A DNA stretch of 64,000 nt from Roseiarcus sp963770275 (GCA_963770275.1 CAVYPD010000023.1:62001-126000), one strand, 5' to 3'; shown: positions 46,781 through 57,199, counted from the stretch's first letter. Numbers and translations: made by a program. Notes: generated by a model from the sequence alone, not told the origin.

Positions 46781-48134
46781 ATGAACACCGTCGCCGCCGT
46801 CAAGCCCGCACCGCGCGCGGAGGTCCCCAACGACTTGAGCGCGTTCTGGCTGCCGTTCACGCCCAATCGCGCCTTCAAGAAGAGGCCGCGGCTCATCTCG
46901 CGCGCCAAGGACATGCACTATTACACGCCAGAGGGGCGCGCGATCCTCGATGGCACGGCGGGTCTGTGGTGCTGCAACGCCGGACACAACCGGCCCTCGA
47001 TCGTGGCCGCGATCCAGCGCCAGGCGGCGGAGCTCGATTTCGCTCCGACCTTCCAGTTCGCCCATCCGCTGGCGTTCCAGCTGGCGTCCCGGCTGGCGGA
47101 ACTCGCGCCGGGCGATCTCGATCACGTGTTCTATTGCAATTCAGGCTCCGAGGCCTGCGACACGGCTCTCAAGATCGCGCTCGCCTATCATAATGTGCGC
47201 GGGCAGGCTTCGCGCACGCGCCTCATCGGCCGCGAGCGCGGCTATCATGGCGTCGGCTTCGGCGGCATTTCGGTCGGCGGCATGGTCAACAACCGCAAGC
47301 ACTTCGGTTCGCTGCTCTCCGGCGTCGACCATCTGCCCGCGACCTACAATCGCGAGCATCAGGCCTTCACCAAGGGCGAGCCGGAATGGGGCGCTCATCT
47401 CGCCGACGCGCTCGAGGGCATCGTGGCGCTGCACGACGCGTCGACCATCGCCGCGGTGATCGTCGAGCCGATGGCGGGCTCGACTGGAGTTCTGCCGGCG
47501 CCCAAGGGCTATCTGAAGCGGCTTGCGCGAGATCTGCGACAAATACGGCATTCTGCTGATCTTCGATGAGGTCATCACCGGGTTCGGGCGTCTCGGCGCG
47601 CCGTTCGCCGCCGAGCGCTATGGCGTACAGCCCGACATGATCACCTTCGCCAAGGGCGTCACTTCCGGCGCCGTGCCGATGGGCGGCGTGATCGCGCGCA
47701 AGCACATCTACGACGCCTTCATGAATGGGCCGGAGCAAACCATCGAGCTCTTCCACGGCTATACCTACTCGGGCCACCCGCTCGCTTGCGCCGCGGCGCT
47801 GGCGACGCTCGACGTCTATCGCGATGAGCGCCTGTTCGAGCGCGCCAAGGCGCTCGAGCCCAAGTGGTATGACGCCATCATGGGGCTCAAGGGGTTGCCA
47901 AACGTCGTCGACATCCGCTGCGTCGGCCTGACCGGCGCGATCGACTTGGCGCCTGTTCCCGGCAGTCCTGGCGAGCGCGTCCGTACTGCGCTCGACCACG
48001 CGTTCTTCGATGCGGGGATCATGATCCGCCCCGCCGGCGACACGATCGAACTGACCCCGCCGCTCATCCTGAGCGAGAACGACATTGGCGAGATCATGGA
48101 CAAGGTCGGCGCTTCGATCAAAGCGGCGGCGTAG
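46781..48134 (+). CDS. Omega-amino acid:pyruvate (beta-alanine) aminotransferase (frameshifted)
   Basis: Class III PLP aminotransferase of about 450 residues. LDGTAGLWCCNAGH, FYCNSGSEACDTALKIA, GRERGYHGVGFGG, VIVEPMAGSTGV, then after one shift near 47522 ICDKYGILLIFDEVITGFGR and the PLP lysine in ITFAKGVTSG. GLWCCNAGH is characteristic of the beta-alanine:pyruvate group. It converts omega-amino acids such as beta-alanine to semialdehydes. Confidence 0.9.
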
Positions 48135-48159
48135 ACCAAGAGCCGTTGCTTGCTCGTCG

Positions 48160-48726
48160 CTATGCGTCGGACCTGCACCTCGCGCCGGTCCGACGCGAGC
48201 GCAGGAAGGCTAGCCCCGCAAAGCCGAGCGCCAGAGTCAACCAAGTCGGTGGCTCCGGCGCGCCGACAATTACGAACGGTTGGGAAGAACCGGGCGCGGC
48301 GAACGTGTCGAGCAGATTGCTTTCGCCGGTGTCCCCCAGCGACGATCCAATTGTCATTCCGCCCTGATCGCTTAGCGGATAGAAAGTGACATACGGCCAA
48401 AAGGCCGTGCTCCATGTGACGGTGAATAGGTCGTCGGACATGAAGTAGGGGCTTTCGCCAGTGGTGCCACTGAAGAAGCCCGCCGGGGCCGAAACGTCCG
48501 ACATCGAGAACTGCTCGGCGCCGCCGTCGATGGAGAACACGGCCAGAATACCGGGGACGGTGATCGTCAGCGAGTGAAACCCGCCGCCGTTGACGTCCGT
48601 CATTGCATAGGTTCCGGCGAGGAACTTGACCATCGGCGTCGCGGCGTGCGCCTCGCCGAAGCTCAGAACCGCCGCCATCGCCGCCGCAAGCCGCGCCGCG
48701 CGCGGCAAAGCCCATCCCCAATTCAT
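48160..48726 (-). CDS. PEP-CTERM-like exported protein
   Basis: 188 residues from the ATG at 48726. Signal peptide ends FGEAHA; a short beta-rich domain follows, and the C-terminus has APEPPTWLTLALGFAGLAFLRSRR, a variant of the sorting signal with the PEP box, helix and Arg cluster kept but WAMM changed to WLTL. It differs from the other three such proteins in the mature part. Predicted exosortase substrate. Confidence 0.75.
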   Translation of the reverse strand: MNWGWALPRAARLAAAMAAVLSFGEAHAATPMVKFLAGTYAMTDVNGGGFHSLTITVPGILAVFSIDGGAEQFSMSDVSAPAGFFSGTTGESPYFMSDDLFTVTWSTAFWPYVTFYPLSDQGGMTIGSSLGDTGESNLLDTFAAPGSSQPFVIVGAPEPPTWLTLALGFAGLAFLRSRRTGARCRSDA

Positions 48727-48838
48727 CACGACCTTCCCCAAAAGGTGTCTGTCCACTATTGACAAGGCTTCTGCGCAAATCAAGCAGGCCGGCTTCGTTG
48801 AGGCTGTTCTTCGTCAAACCCGGCGGACGGAGCCGTTC

Positions 48839-50032
48839 ATGTCGCCTTTGCTGTTTGCGCTTTTCCTAGCGACTTTCGCCATCGGGACAACCGAGTTTGC
48901 CGTCGTCGGCTTGCTGCCGGACATCGCCGCCAGTCTCGACGTCAGCATTTCCCAGGCGGGGCTTCTGGTCAGCGGCTATGCGATCGGCGTGGCCATCGGC
49001 GGCCCGGTCATTGTCGCGCTCACATCTTCGCAGCCACGCAAGCGGACGCTTCTGCAACTCTGCGCGATCTTCGTCGTGGGCCATGCGCTGGCCGCGCTTG
49101 CGCCGGATTATGGTTGGCTCATGAGCGCGAGGGTGTTCGCGGCGGTTTCGCACGCCTCCTTCCTCGGCATCGCGGCGATCGTGGCGGCTGGGAGCGTTCC
49201 GCCCGAGCGCAGCGCCCGCGCCGTGTCTTTCGTCTGGCTGGGTTTCTCCGCCGCCAGCCTGGTCGGCGTGCCAAGCGCGACCGCGATCGGCCACGCGTTT
49301 GGCTGGCGCGCCGCGTTCTGGATGCTCGCGGTCGTCGGCGTCATTGCCGGGGTGGCGCTTCAGCTCTGGATGCCCGCGTCTTCGCGCAGCGAGGTTTCGA
49401 GCTTCAGACAGGAAGTCGTCGCGCTCAGGCGTCCGCAGGTGCTGTTGGCTATGGCGATGAGCCTTCTCGTTTGCGCGTCGACCTTCGCCGTTTTCACCTA
49501 TGTCGCGCCGCTCCTCTTGGAAGACACAGGGATCTCGGTTGGCGCGCTTCCGCTGATGCTGTTGTTGTTCGGCGTCGGCGGCGCGGCGGGCATGGTGATC
49601 GGCGGACGGCTCGGCGATTGGAAACCCCTGGAATCGGTCGCCGCACTCTCGCTTGCCTATGCTGTCTTCTATCTCATCTTGATGGCGGTCATTGACAGCG
49701 CCGCGCTCGTCGGCGCCGCCATGATCCTCTGGGGCTTTCTGTTCCTGGCGCCGTGCGTCCCGTTGCAAACGCGGGTCGTGAGGAAAGCGATCGACGGCCC
49801 GAACCTCGCCTCGACGCTGAACCAGTCCGCCTTCAACGTCGGCAACGCGCTTGGGCCGACGCTCGGCGCCGCGGCGCTTGCGCTCGGCTTCGACTATCGC
49901 GCGTTGCCCTGGATCGGGAGCGTCCTCGCGCTCCTCTGCGCCGCGACCGCGCTTTTTTCGCGCGTTCTCGAGAAGGGCGAACCCGGTTCCGGTCGAGGAT
50001 GGGCGTCCCAGCGCGCCTCGCTGAGGGAATAG
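48839..50032 (+). CDS. MFS efflux transporter (DHA1/AraJ-like)
   Basis: 397 residues with about 12 hydrophobic helices. The start MSPLLFALFLATFAIGTTEFAVVGLLPDIA is typical of the sugar-efflux/AraJ and Cml-like branch, with the helix 4/5 region containing RVFAAVSHASFLGIAAIVAAG. Likely proton-driven export of a sugar, amino acid or drug; the substrate is unknown. GGAG precedes the ATG. Divergent from the PEP-CTERM gene. Confidence 0.85.
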   Translation: MSPLLFALFLATFAIGTTEFAVVGLLPDIAASLDVSISQAGLLVSGYAIGVAIGGPVIVALTSSQPRKRTLLQLCAIFVVGHALAALAPDYGWLMSARVFAAVSHASFLGIAAIVAAGSVPPERSARAVSFVWLGFSAASLVGVPSATAIGHAFGWRAAFWMLAVVGVIAGVALQLWMPASSRSEVSSFRQEVVALRRPQVLLAMAMSLLVCASTFAVFTYVAPLLLEDTGISVGALPLMLLLFGVGGAAGMVIGGRLGDWKPLESVAALSLAYAVFYLILMAVIDSAALVGAAMILWGFLFLAPCVPLQTRVVRKAIDGPNLASTLNQSAFNVGNALGPTLGAAALALGFDYRALPWIGSVLALLCAATALFSRVLEKGEPGSGRGWASQRASLRE

Positions 50033-50174
50033 CGCGCCGATCTGACGCCAAAGTATCGACGCGCCTCGATTTTGAGCGCCCCGACGCGCTTCACATTTCG
50101 CTGCGCCCGATGTATGAATTGTGACGGACGCGCTGGCCAAGGTCATGAAGCGCGCGAAGCATGGGAGTGGGCTG

Positions 50175-51041
50175 ATGGCACGGAAATTCGTGAAGGCGCT
50201 TGGTTTCGGCGCAGCTCTCGCAGCAAGTCTTGCGCTCGCGCCAATAGCTTTCGCCAAGGACTGGAAGACGGTCGTCATCGGCATGGAAGGCGCCTACGAC
50301 CCTTGGAACCTGACCGACTCGAGCGGCAAGATCGTCGGCTTCGAGCCCGACCTCATCATGGATGTCTGCAAGCGCGCGGGGCTGGAATGCAAGATCATCG
50401 CCCAGGATTGGGACGGGATGATCCCGGGCCTCAAGGCGGGCAAGTTCGACGTGATCATGGACGGCATGTCGATCACCGATGAGCGCAAGAAGGAGATCGA
50501 CTTCTCAAAGTCCTACGCGGTGTCGCCGGGAGCCTTTCTCGCGCCGAAGGATAGCCCGCTCGCGAAGGCGCCCGCTGCGGGCACGCTCGTCAATCTCGAC
50601 AAGGACGCCGGCGGCGGCGACGCCGCGATCAAGGGCGTCCAGGCGGCCCTCAAGGGCAAGACGCTCGGCGTGCAAGTCTCGACCACCCACGCCAATTTCG
50701 CCAGCCAGTATTTGAAGGGCGTCGCGGAGGTGAAGGAGTATAAGACCATCGATGACCGCGATCTTGACCTCAAGTCGGGCCGCATCGATGCGTCGCTCGA
50801 CGACTATCCCGCTATGGTCGCGACGGCCGAAAAACCCGACGCCAAGGACCTCGCGGTTGTCGGGCCGAGATTCATCGGCGGCATGTTCGGGGCTGGGACA
50901 GGTCTCGGCATCCGCAAGAGCGACACCGATCTGACCGCGAAGTTCGACAAGGCGCTAACCGAGGCGATCGCCGACGGGACGGTGAAGAAGCTCTCGGAAC
51001 AGTGGTTCAAGGTCGACATGACGCCCCAACCCGGATCCTGA
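50175..51041 (+). CDS. Polar amino acid ABC transporter, periplasmic binding protein
   Basis: 288 residues. The signal peptide ends PIAFA; solute-binding family 3 domain: VVIGMEGAYDPWNLTDSSGKI, FEPDLIMDV, DGMIPGLKAGKFDVIMDGMSIT, VSTTHANFASQYL. Similar to the lysine/arginine/ornithine and octopine/nopaline group. First gene of a four-gene transport operon. Confidence 0.9.
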   Translation: MARKFVKALGFGAALAASLALAPIAFAKDWKTVVIGMEGAYDPWNLTDSSGKIVGFEPDLIMDVCKRAGLECKIIAQDWDGMIPGLKAGKFDVIMDGMSITDERKKEIDFSKSYAVSPGAFLAPKDSPLAKAPAAGTLVNLDKDAGGGDAAIKGVQAALKGKTLGVQVSTTHANFASQYLKGVAEVKEYKTIDDRDLDLKSGRIDASLDDYPAMVATAEKPDAKDLAVVGPRFIGGMFGAGTGLGIRKSDTDLTAKFDKALTEAIADGTVKKLSEQWFKVDMTPQPGS

Positions 51042-51085
51042 ACGCGCTCTTGCATTAAAAGAGCGCGCGACCGGAGGGCGCCGGA

Positions 51086-51803
51086 CTGGGCAATCTCGCG
51101 ATCTTCGGTTTTGGTGAGGGCGGCTGGGGCCTAGCGCTCCTTGAAGGAGCGCTGATGACGCTTCTCGTCTCTGCCTGCGGCCTTCTGATCGGAGCCGCGA
51201 TCGGCGGCTTTGTCGCCTGGGCGCGACTCTCGGGAAAGCTGCTCGCGGGAGGCGTGGGGCAGGCCTACGCGGCCCTGTTCCGCGGCTTGCCCGAGCTACT
51301 CATTGTCTATTTCGTCTATTTCGGCACGTCGAGCTTCCTGACGACAATCGCCAACGCTCTCGGTCACGAGGGCTTCGTCGGCGTGCCGTCCTTCGCCGCC
51401 GGCGCGCTCGCCGTCGGCGTCATCTCGGGCGCCTATCAGGCGGAGGTGTTCCGGGCCGCCTATCTCGCCATCTCGCGGGGCGAGCTCGAGGCCGCGGTCA
51501 GCGTCGGCATGAATCGGGCGCTGTTGTTTCGCCGCATCATCGCGCCGCAGGTTCTTCGCTTCGCGTTGCCCGGACTTGGCAATCTCTGGCAGGTCGCGCT
51601 CAAGGATTCCTCGCTGATCTCGGTCACAGGCTTGACCGAGCTCATGCGGATAAGCCAGGTCGGCGCCGGCTCGACCCATCGGCCCTTCGCCTTCTATCTC
51701 GGCGGCGCCGCGCTCTATCTCGATGATGACGCTGGCGACGACTCGCTTCTTTGACGTCGCCGAGGCGCGCGCCACCCGCGGCATGCGCCGGGCGACGGGT
51801 TGA
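51086..51803 (+). CDS. Polar amino acid ABC transporter permease, HisQ type (frameshifted)
   Basis: About 239 residues. Helices and the EAA loop (EVFRAAYLAISRGELEAAVSVGM) fit the HisQ/OccQ family. The frame shifts near 51721, and the end is TLATTRFFDVAEARATRGM to the stop at 51803. The start is uncertain. An ATG at 51155 is inside the first helix; the frame is open upstream to a CTG at 51086 that has GGAGG eight bases before it. Confidence 0.82.
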
Positions 51804-51811
51804 GGCGGCCG

Positions 51812-52504
51812 ATGGACTTCGATTTCATCTCGAAGACCTTCGTCCGCCTCCTTGCCGCGCTGCCGCTTACGCTCTCCGTCTGGTTCCTGTCGGTCGTCCT
51901 GGGCGCGCTGATCGCCGCGGGGGTGACCTGGATGAGGGTGAGCGGGGTCAAGCCGTTCGAATGGTTCGCGCGCGCCTATGTCCTGGTCTTTCGCGGCACG
52001 CCGCTCCTGATCCAGCTCTTCGTCGTCTATTATGGCCTCGCTTCGCTGCCTGCGGTGCGCGCGAGCTTCGCATGGGGATTCCTGCGCGACGCGTTCAATT
52101 GCGCCGTGCTGGCGCTTGCGCTTTGCACCGCCGCCTACCAGGCCGAAATCTTTCGCGGCGCGCTTCTCGCCGTGCCACACGGACAGGTCGAAGCGGCGCG
52201 AGCCTGCGGCATGTCGAGGCTTCTCATGTTTCGGCGAATCTTCTTTCCAATCGCGCTCCGGCATGCGCTCCCGGCTTATTCGACCGAGATGATTTCGATG
52301 GTGAAGTCGACGGCGCTCGTCTCGCTCGTCACTTTATGGGACGTGATGAGCATTGCGCTGAAGATCCGCAACGACACCCTCGTCACTTATCTGCCGCTCA
52401 TCCTTGCCGGCGCGATCTATTTCGTCGTCAACTACATCATCGGCGCCGGGTTCCTCGCGCTCGAGCGGCGCCTGTCGCCGCATCTCAGGCCCCGGCCAAG
52501 CTGA
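51812..52504 (+). CDS. Polar amino acid ABC transporter permease, HisM type
   Basis: 230 residues with five to six helices, RGTPLLIQLFVVYYGL and the EAA-loop AEIFRGALLAVPHGQVEAARACGM. It pairs with the preceding permease. The ATG at 51812 has GAGG six bases upstream, 8 bases after the previous stop. Confidence 0.92.
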   Translation: MDFDFISKTFVRLLAALPLTLSVWFLSVVLGALIAAGVTWMRVSGVKPFEWFARAYVLVFRGTPLLIQLFVVYYGLASLPAVRASFAWGFLRDAFNCAVLALALCTAAYQAEIFRGALLAVPHGQVEAARACGMSRLLMFRRIFFPIALRHALPAYSTEMISMVKSTALVSLVTLWDVMSIALKIRNDTLVTYLPLILAGAIYFVVNYIIGAGFLALERRLSPHLRPRPS

Positions 52505-52515
52505 AGGACGCGCGC

Positions 52516-53290
52516 ATGTCCGCAGACGCCAGCGCTCACGGTCGACACAATGCACAAGAGCTTCGGCCAGCTCGAAGTGCTGCGAGGCGTATCGCTGACC
52601 GCCAACGACGGCGACGTGATCTCGATCTTGGGCTCCTCCGGCTCCGGCAAGAGCACGTTTCTGCGCTGCATTAATCTGCTCGAGACTCCGGACAAAGGCG
52701 TGGTGACGGTCGCGGGCGAGACCATCAAGATGCGGCAGCGGCGCGATGGGCGGGCCGAGCCCGCCGACAGGCGTCAGGTCGACCGCATCCGATCCGAACT
52801 CGGCATGGTGTTCCAGAGCTTCAACTTGTGGTCGCATCTGACGGTGCTGGAGAATCTGTTAGAGGCGCCGGTGCATGTGCAGAAGCGCCCGCGCGCGGAG
52901 TGCGTTGAGGAAGCACGTGCGCTGCTGGCGAAAGTGGGCATGTCCGAGCGGGCGAACTACTACCCCGCGCATCTCTCCGGAGGTCAGCAGCAGCGCGCGG
53001 CGATCGCGCGCGCCCTCGCCATGCGCCCGAAGGTGATGCTGTTCGATGAGCCGACCTCGGCGCTCGATCCGGAACTCGTGGGCGAGGTGCTCCGCGTGAT
53101 GCGTGCGCTCGCCGAGGAAGGTCGTACGATGCTTGTCGTGACCCACGAGATGAGCTTCGCGCGCGACGTCTCGACCCGCGTGATGTTCCTGCATCAAGGG
53201 CTGGTCGAGGCGGAGGGACCGCCGCACGAGCTCTTTTCCGGCTCGACCTCCGAGCGCTTCCGCCAGTTCATCTCCAAGGAGCGCGGGTAG
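52516..53290 (+). CDS. Polar amino acid ABC transporter ATP-binding protein (start frameshifted)
   Basis: About 257 residues. Walker A GSSGSGKST, Q-loop VFQSFNLWSHLTVL, signature LSGGQQQRAAIARAL, Walker B VMLFDEPTSALDP and switch His in VVTHEM. The ATG at 52516 with GAAGGA is the likely start, but one base too many separates MSADAS from ALTVDTMHKSFG; an in-frame ATG lies at 52550. It energises the two permeases. Confidence 0.92.
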
Positions 53291-53298
53291 GCGCGTCG

Positions 53299-53833
53299 AT
53301 GCCTCGCCTGTTCACCGGCCTGGAACTGCCGGAGGTGGTCGTCGGCCAGCTCGCGCTCCTGCGCGGCGGGGTCGTCGGCGCGCGCTGGCTCGAGCCCGAG
53401 GACTACCACATTACGCTTCAGATTCATCGGCGATATCGACGCGCGCACCGCTCGCGACATCGACGACGCCCTCAGCGACATCCGCCGGCCGAAGGCGCCG
53501 GTGCGCTTCGAGGGACTGAGCTGGTTTGGCGGCGACAAGCCGCGCGCGATCGTGGCCAAGGTAAAGCCAGAGCCGGCGCTGATGGATCTGCAGGCTGAAC
53601 AGGAGCGGCGTCTGAGGCGCATCGGAATTGAACCGGAGACGCGCAAATATACACCGCACGTGACGCTGGCGCGGTTGCGCGGAGCCGGGCAAGCGGCGAT
53701 CGCCAGCTATCTCGCGGAGCGCGGCGCACTGATCGCGGACTCGTTCGCCGCTGAGCGCTTCGTCCTCTATTCCGCCCGCGCGGGGTCGGGCGGCGGACCC
53801 TACGTTGTTGAGGCCGCCTATCCGCTGGGCTAA
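53299..53833 (+). CDS. thpR: RNA 2',3'-cyclic phosphodiesterase (2H family, frameshifted)
   Basis: About 178 residues with the two HxT motifs of the 2H superfamily, HITL and HVTL, each holding a catalytic His. A base shift near 53423 lies between HITL and RFIGDIDARTARDID. It opens 2',3'-cyclic phosphates on RNA; historically called 2'-5' RNA ligase. It begins 8 bases after the transporter operon, so read-through is likely though the functions are unrelated. Confidence 0.87.
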
Positions 53834-54052
53834 GGACAGGCATAGGCTATCGCGCTTGCGCGTGGCCCGGACGCCGCGCTATCGCGACTGGTCGCATTTT
53901 CACGGGCTTGAGGCGCTCTGAGTCGAATGGGTGTAAGGTCAACGCTTTGGACCTCGCGGGCCGCGGCCAAAAGCCCGTCGGTCAGCTGGCCAGCGCTTTT
54001 TCAGGATCGCTCCTCGGGCCGCAGCCTCGGCGCGGCGCGACCGTCATCCGGA

Positions 54053-55213
54053 ATGCTGCGCCGATATCGTCGTTTTTTCGCGGTTGCTGCTTTTCTCGTG
54101 TTGGCGGCGCCGCTCGTGGCGGGGCTGGTCTACCCGGACGGCGCCGCGTCGATCCTCATGGAGGGGCGCACGCCAGCGCCGGCGCCGAGAGCGCCTGTCG
54201 ACAGCGCCGACTGGTTCAGGCTTCCCAATCAGATCGACGCCTATCTGCAAGACCATATCGGCCTTCGTCAGGCTTTACTCCACGCCCATCGGGAACTCTC
54301 CAAGCCGCTGTTCGGCAGCTACAAGGTCCTGATGGGCCGGGGCGGCCGTATGTTCTATCTGGGCAACGAGATGGTTGTCCAAAGCGCGGGGCTCGTTATG
54401 CGCGACCAGGCGGTGGCTCAAACGACCGATTTGCTCGCGCGGATGAACGAGGAGCTTCAAGCGCGCGGCATCCGTTTTCTGGTCGCGCCTCCGCCGAACG
54501 CCTCGAGCGTCTATACCGACGACCTGCCGCTTCGGGCGCAAAATGCAGGCCGGCCGACCGAATACGATCTGCTTATGTCGAACCTCGCCGCCAAAGGCGT
54601 TCCGGCTGTCGATTTGCGGCCCGTCCTCAAGGCCGCTCGCCCAGGCGGCTCGCTCTTTTATATGCACGATACGCATTGGTCATTCCGCGGCGCGCTCGTC
54701 GCTTATAACGCAATTGTCGAGGCGGACTCGCATCCCGATTGGCGGATCGATCCGAATTCAGCCTTAGCGCCGGCCGTGCGCAAGGGGGGCGACATGGCGA
54801 AGATCCTCGGTCTCGCCGACAAGATTTCGGAACATACTGAGAATTTAACGTTTCCGGGCGGGAGGAAAGTTCCGCTTCCTGACAATGATTTCATCGAGAC
54901 GTTCGATAAACCGGGCCCGAAGATCCTGATTCTCGGCAATTCGCTGACCCTAGATTTTTTCCCTCCGATGCTCTTACAGCACGTCGGAAGTGTGATCTGG
55001 GTGCACCACGAATATTGTGGCTTTGACTGGCGGGTGATCGACGAACTTCGGCCTGATGAAGTTTGGTGGATGCCGGGCGAACGTATTTTTCTCTGCCAGC
55101 ACCAGCCTATTGGATTTCCCCAAGCGACGAAGGGGGTCGGGGAAGAAAAAGCGCCAAAGGGTCTCGGTCGGCCGGCGGATGCGTTGGAAGATCGGGCCAC
55201 CGTTCGACAATGA
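54053..55213 (+). CDS. AlgX/AlgJ-like polysaccharide O-acetylation protein, copy 1
   Basis: 386 residues from the ATG at 54053, with a signal anchor (FAVAAFLVLAAPLVAGLVY). SGNH-like fold: MFYLG, GIRFLVAPPPNASSVYTDDLP, the catalytic-type motif YMHDTHWSFRGALVAYNAI (Asp and His) and ILGNSL with the putative Ser. Proteins of this family acetylate exported polysaccharides with an MBOAT partner; no such partner is in the window. Tandem paralogue of the next gene. Confidence 0.8.
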   Translation: MLRRYRRFFAVAAFLVLAAPLVAGLVYPDGAASILMEGRTPAPAPRAPVDSADWFRLPNQIDAYLQDHIGLRQALLHAHRELSKPLFGSYKVLMGRGGRMFYLGNEMVVQSAGLVMRDQAVAQTTDLLARMNEELQARGIRFLVAPPPNASSVYTDDLPLRAQNAGRPTEYDLLMSNLAAKGVPAVDLRPVLKAARPGGSLFYMHDTHWSFRGALVAYNAIVEADSHPDWRIDPNSALAPAVRKGGDMAKILGLADKISEHTENLTFPGGRKVPLPDNDFIETFDKPGPKILILGNSLTLDFFPPMLLQHVGSVIWVHHEYCGFDWRVIDELRPDEVWWMPGERIFLCQHQPIGFPQATKGVGEEKAPKGLGRPADALEDRATVRQ

Positions 55214-55328
55214 AATCCCGGCGAAAACGACATTCCGCTCGTCGGCAAAAGCGTCTCAGCCTGGTGACTCTTCTCGCCCAAAAGTTTCGTGGGAAGGCGA
55301 GGCAGGAGGACGCGGTGATTGAGAACTG

Positions 55329-56513
55329 ATGCTCCTGCGCCATCGGCGGATTTTCGCCCTCTTAGCTTTTTGTCTGCTCGCCGCGCCGCTCGTGGTCGGC
55401 CTCGTCGCGCCTGACAGTCCCGCGAGCGTTTTCAGGGAAGGGCGCTCCCTTGCGCCAGCGCCACGACTGCCCACGACCGGGGCGAGCTGGCTCGCACTGC
55501 CGGCGGCGGTCGACGCCTATCTCAAGGACCATTTCGGCTTGCGGCAGAAGCTGATCACGGCGCATCGGGAACTGACCAAACCGATGCTCGGCTTCGGCAA
55601 CGACTCGGTGCTTGTCGGGCGCGATGGGCGCATGTTCTTTCTCGGCGAGGAGACGGTGCGTCAAAGCGCGGGCCTTCTCGTTCGCGACGAGAGGGTGGCC
55701 GAGGCGACAGATATGCTCGTGCGGATGAACGACGAGCTTCAGGCGCGGGGAATCCGCTTCCTGGTCGCGATTCCGCCCAACGGGGCCACCATCTACCAGG
55801 ACGACCTGCCTCTCTGGGCGCAAAATCCAGGCAAGCCGACCGAGTATGACATCCTTCTCGCCAACCTCGCTGCAAAGGGTGTGACAGCGGTCGATCTGCG
55901 CCCGGCAATCAAGAACGCGCGGACCCAAGGCCCGGTTTTCTATATGCACGATACGCATTGGACATACCGGGGCGCGCTCGCCGCCTATAACGCCATCGTC
56001 GAGGCGGACGCTCACGCGGATTGGCGGATCGACCCGGCCTCCGCGCTGGGGCCTATGACTCTGCGCAACGGCGGCGATCTGGCGCGGATGCTGGGGGTCG
56101 GCGACACCGTTTCAGAATATGCCGAGCCTCTGACGCTCCCGTACGCAAAGAAAGTCCCTGAATCCTTTGATCCGGTCGGAGCCTTCACTGAAACGTCGGA
56201 AAAGACTGGCCCGACCATCCTTATTCTCGGCAATTCCTTCACCGGCGTATTTTTCCCACCGATGCTTTTGCAACACGCCGGCCGCGTGGTTTGGATGAGC
56301 CACCTGGTTTGCGGTTTCGACTGGAACGAGGTGGAGAAATATCGCCCCGACGAGGTCTGGTGGATGCCCACCGAACGTTTTCTGGTTTGCCTGCCGGGCG
56401 TGAAGCCGAAGGGGTTGCCCGAACGCAAAACAGATTCGGCCCAAGGAAACGTCCCGGCCGGGCTCGCGGCGCAGATGGGCGCGGGCCGGAGTCGGGATGG
56501 CGCGCGCGAATGA
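55329..56513 (+). CDS. AlgX/AlgJ-like polysaccharide O-acetylation protein, copy 2
   Basis: 394 residues, aligned end to end with the preceding gene: signal anchor (IFALLAFCLLAAPLVVGLV), GIRFLVAIPPNGATIYQDDLP, YMHDTHWTYRGALAAYNAI, ILGNSFTGVFFPPML, RPDEVWWMPTERF. The pair differs most in the linker near residue 265 and at the C-terminus. The last bases overlap the start of cobU. Confidence 0.82.
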   Translation: MLLRHRRIFALLAFCLLAAPLVVGLVAPDSPASVFREGRSLAPAPRLPTTGASWLALPAAVDAYLKDHFGLRQKLITAHRELTKPMLGFGNDSVLVGRDGRMFFLGEETVRQSAGLLVRDERVAEATDMLVRMNDELQARGIRFLVAIPPNGATIYQDDLPLWAQNPGKPTEYDILLANLAAKGVTAVDLRPAIKNARTQGPVFYMHDTHWTYRGALAAYNAIVEADAHADWRIDPASALGPMTLRNGGDLARMLGVGDTVSEYAEPLTLPYAKKVPESFDPVGAFTETSEKTGPTILILGNSFTGVFFPPMLLQHAGRVVWMSHLVCGFDWNEVEKYRPDEVWWMPTERFLVCLPGVKPKGLPERKTDSAQGNVPAGLAAQMGAGRSRDGARE

Positions 56514-57064
56514 GGCTCGAACGATCGCCCGCAGCCTGCTCGTGCTTGGCGGCGCGCGCTCAGGAAAAAGCGCCTATGCGCAGAGGCTTGCCGAGGCCCA
56601 CGGTCCCGAGCGGCTCTATCTGGCGACCGCGGCGGCGGGAGATGAGGAAATGGCGGCGCGGATCGCCCGCCATCAGGCCGACCGGGGCCAAGGCTGGACG
56701 ACGCTTGAGGAGCCGCTCGAAATCGCCAGCGGCCCTTTTGACGCATGCGCAGGCGGGCAGGGTGGTGGTTGTCGATTGCCTGACCCTCTGGCTCAGCAAT
56801 CTCATGCTGGCCGGCCGCGATCCGGGCCCTGCGGTCACGGCTCTCGCCGACGCCATCGGCAGGCTCGCCGGCCCGGCGATCCTCGTATCCAACGAAGTCG
56901 GCATGGGGATTGTGCCGGACCACAAGCTCGGCCGCGAGTTTCGCGACTGGCAGGGCCGGGCGAACCGGGAAATCGGCGCCGCCTGTGACGCGGTGATCTT
57001 CGTCGCCGCCGGGCTCCCGCTCCAGTTGAAGCCGGCTGCAACCCCGAGCGTGCAATTGGGCTGA
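56497..57064 (+). CDS. cobU: Adenosylcobinamide kinase / guanylyltransferase (frameshifted)
   Basis: About 189 residues with P-loop GGARSGKSAYAQ near the N-terminus, LYLATAAAGDEEMAARIARH, and after a shift near 56745 VVVDCLTLWLSNLM and LVSNEVGMGIVPDHKLGREFRDW, all family signatures (CobU/CobP). It phosphorylates adenosylcobinamide and attaches GMP in the nucleotide-loop step of cobalamin assembly. No other cob gene is adjacent. Confidence 0.92.
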
Positions 57065-57199
57065 AGCCACGCATTTTCCTCAACAAAACCTCTGGCGACT
57101 CGGGGCTGGCTGGACTAGGATTCGCGGCGGCGGAAGGGATTGCCGGCTGCGCGGGCGTCGGCTCTCGCTTCAAGACGTTCGGGCTGGGGATTTGGCGGG

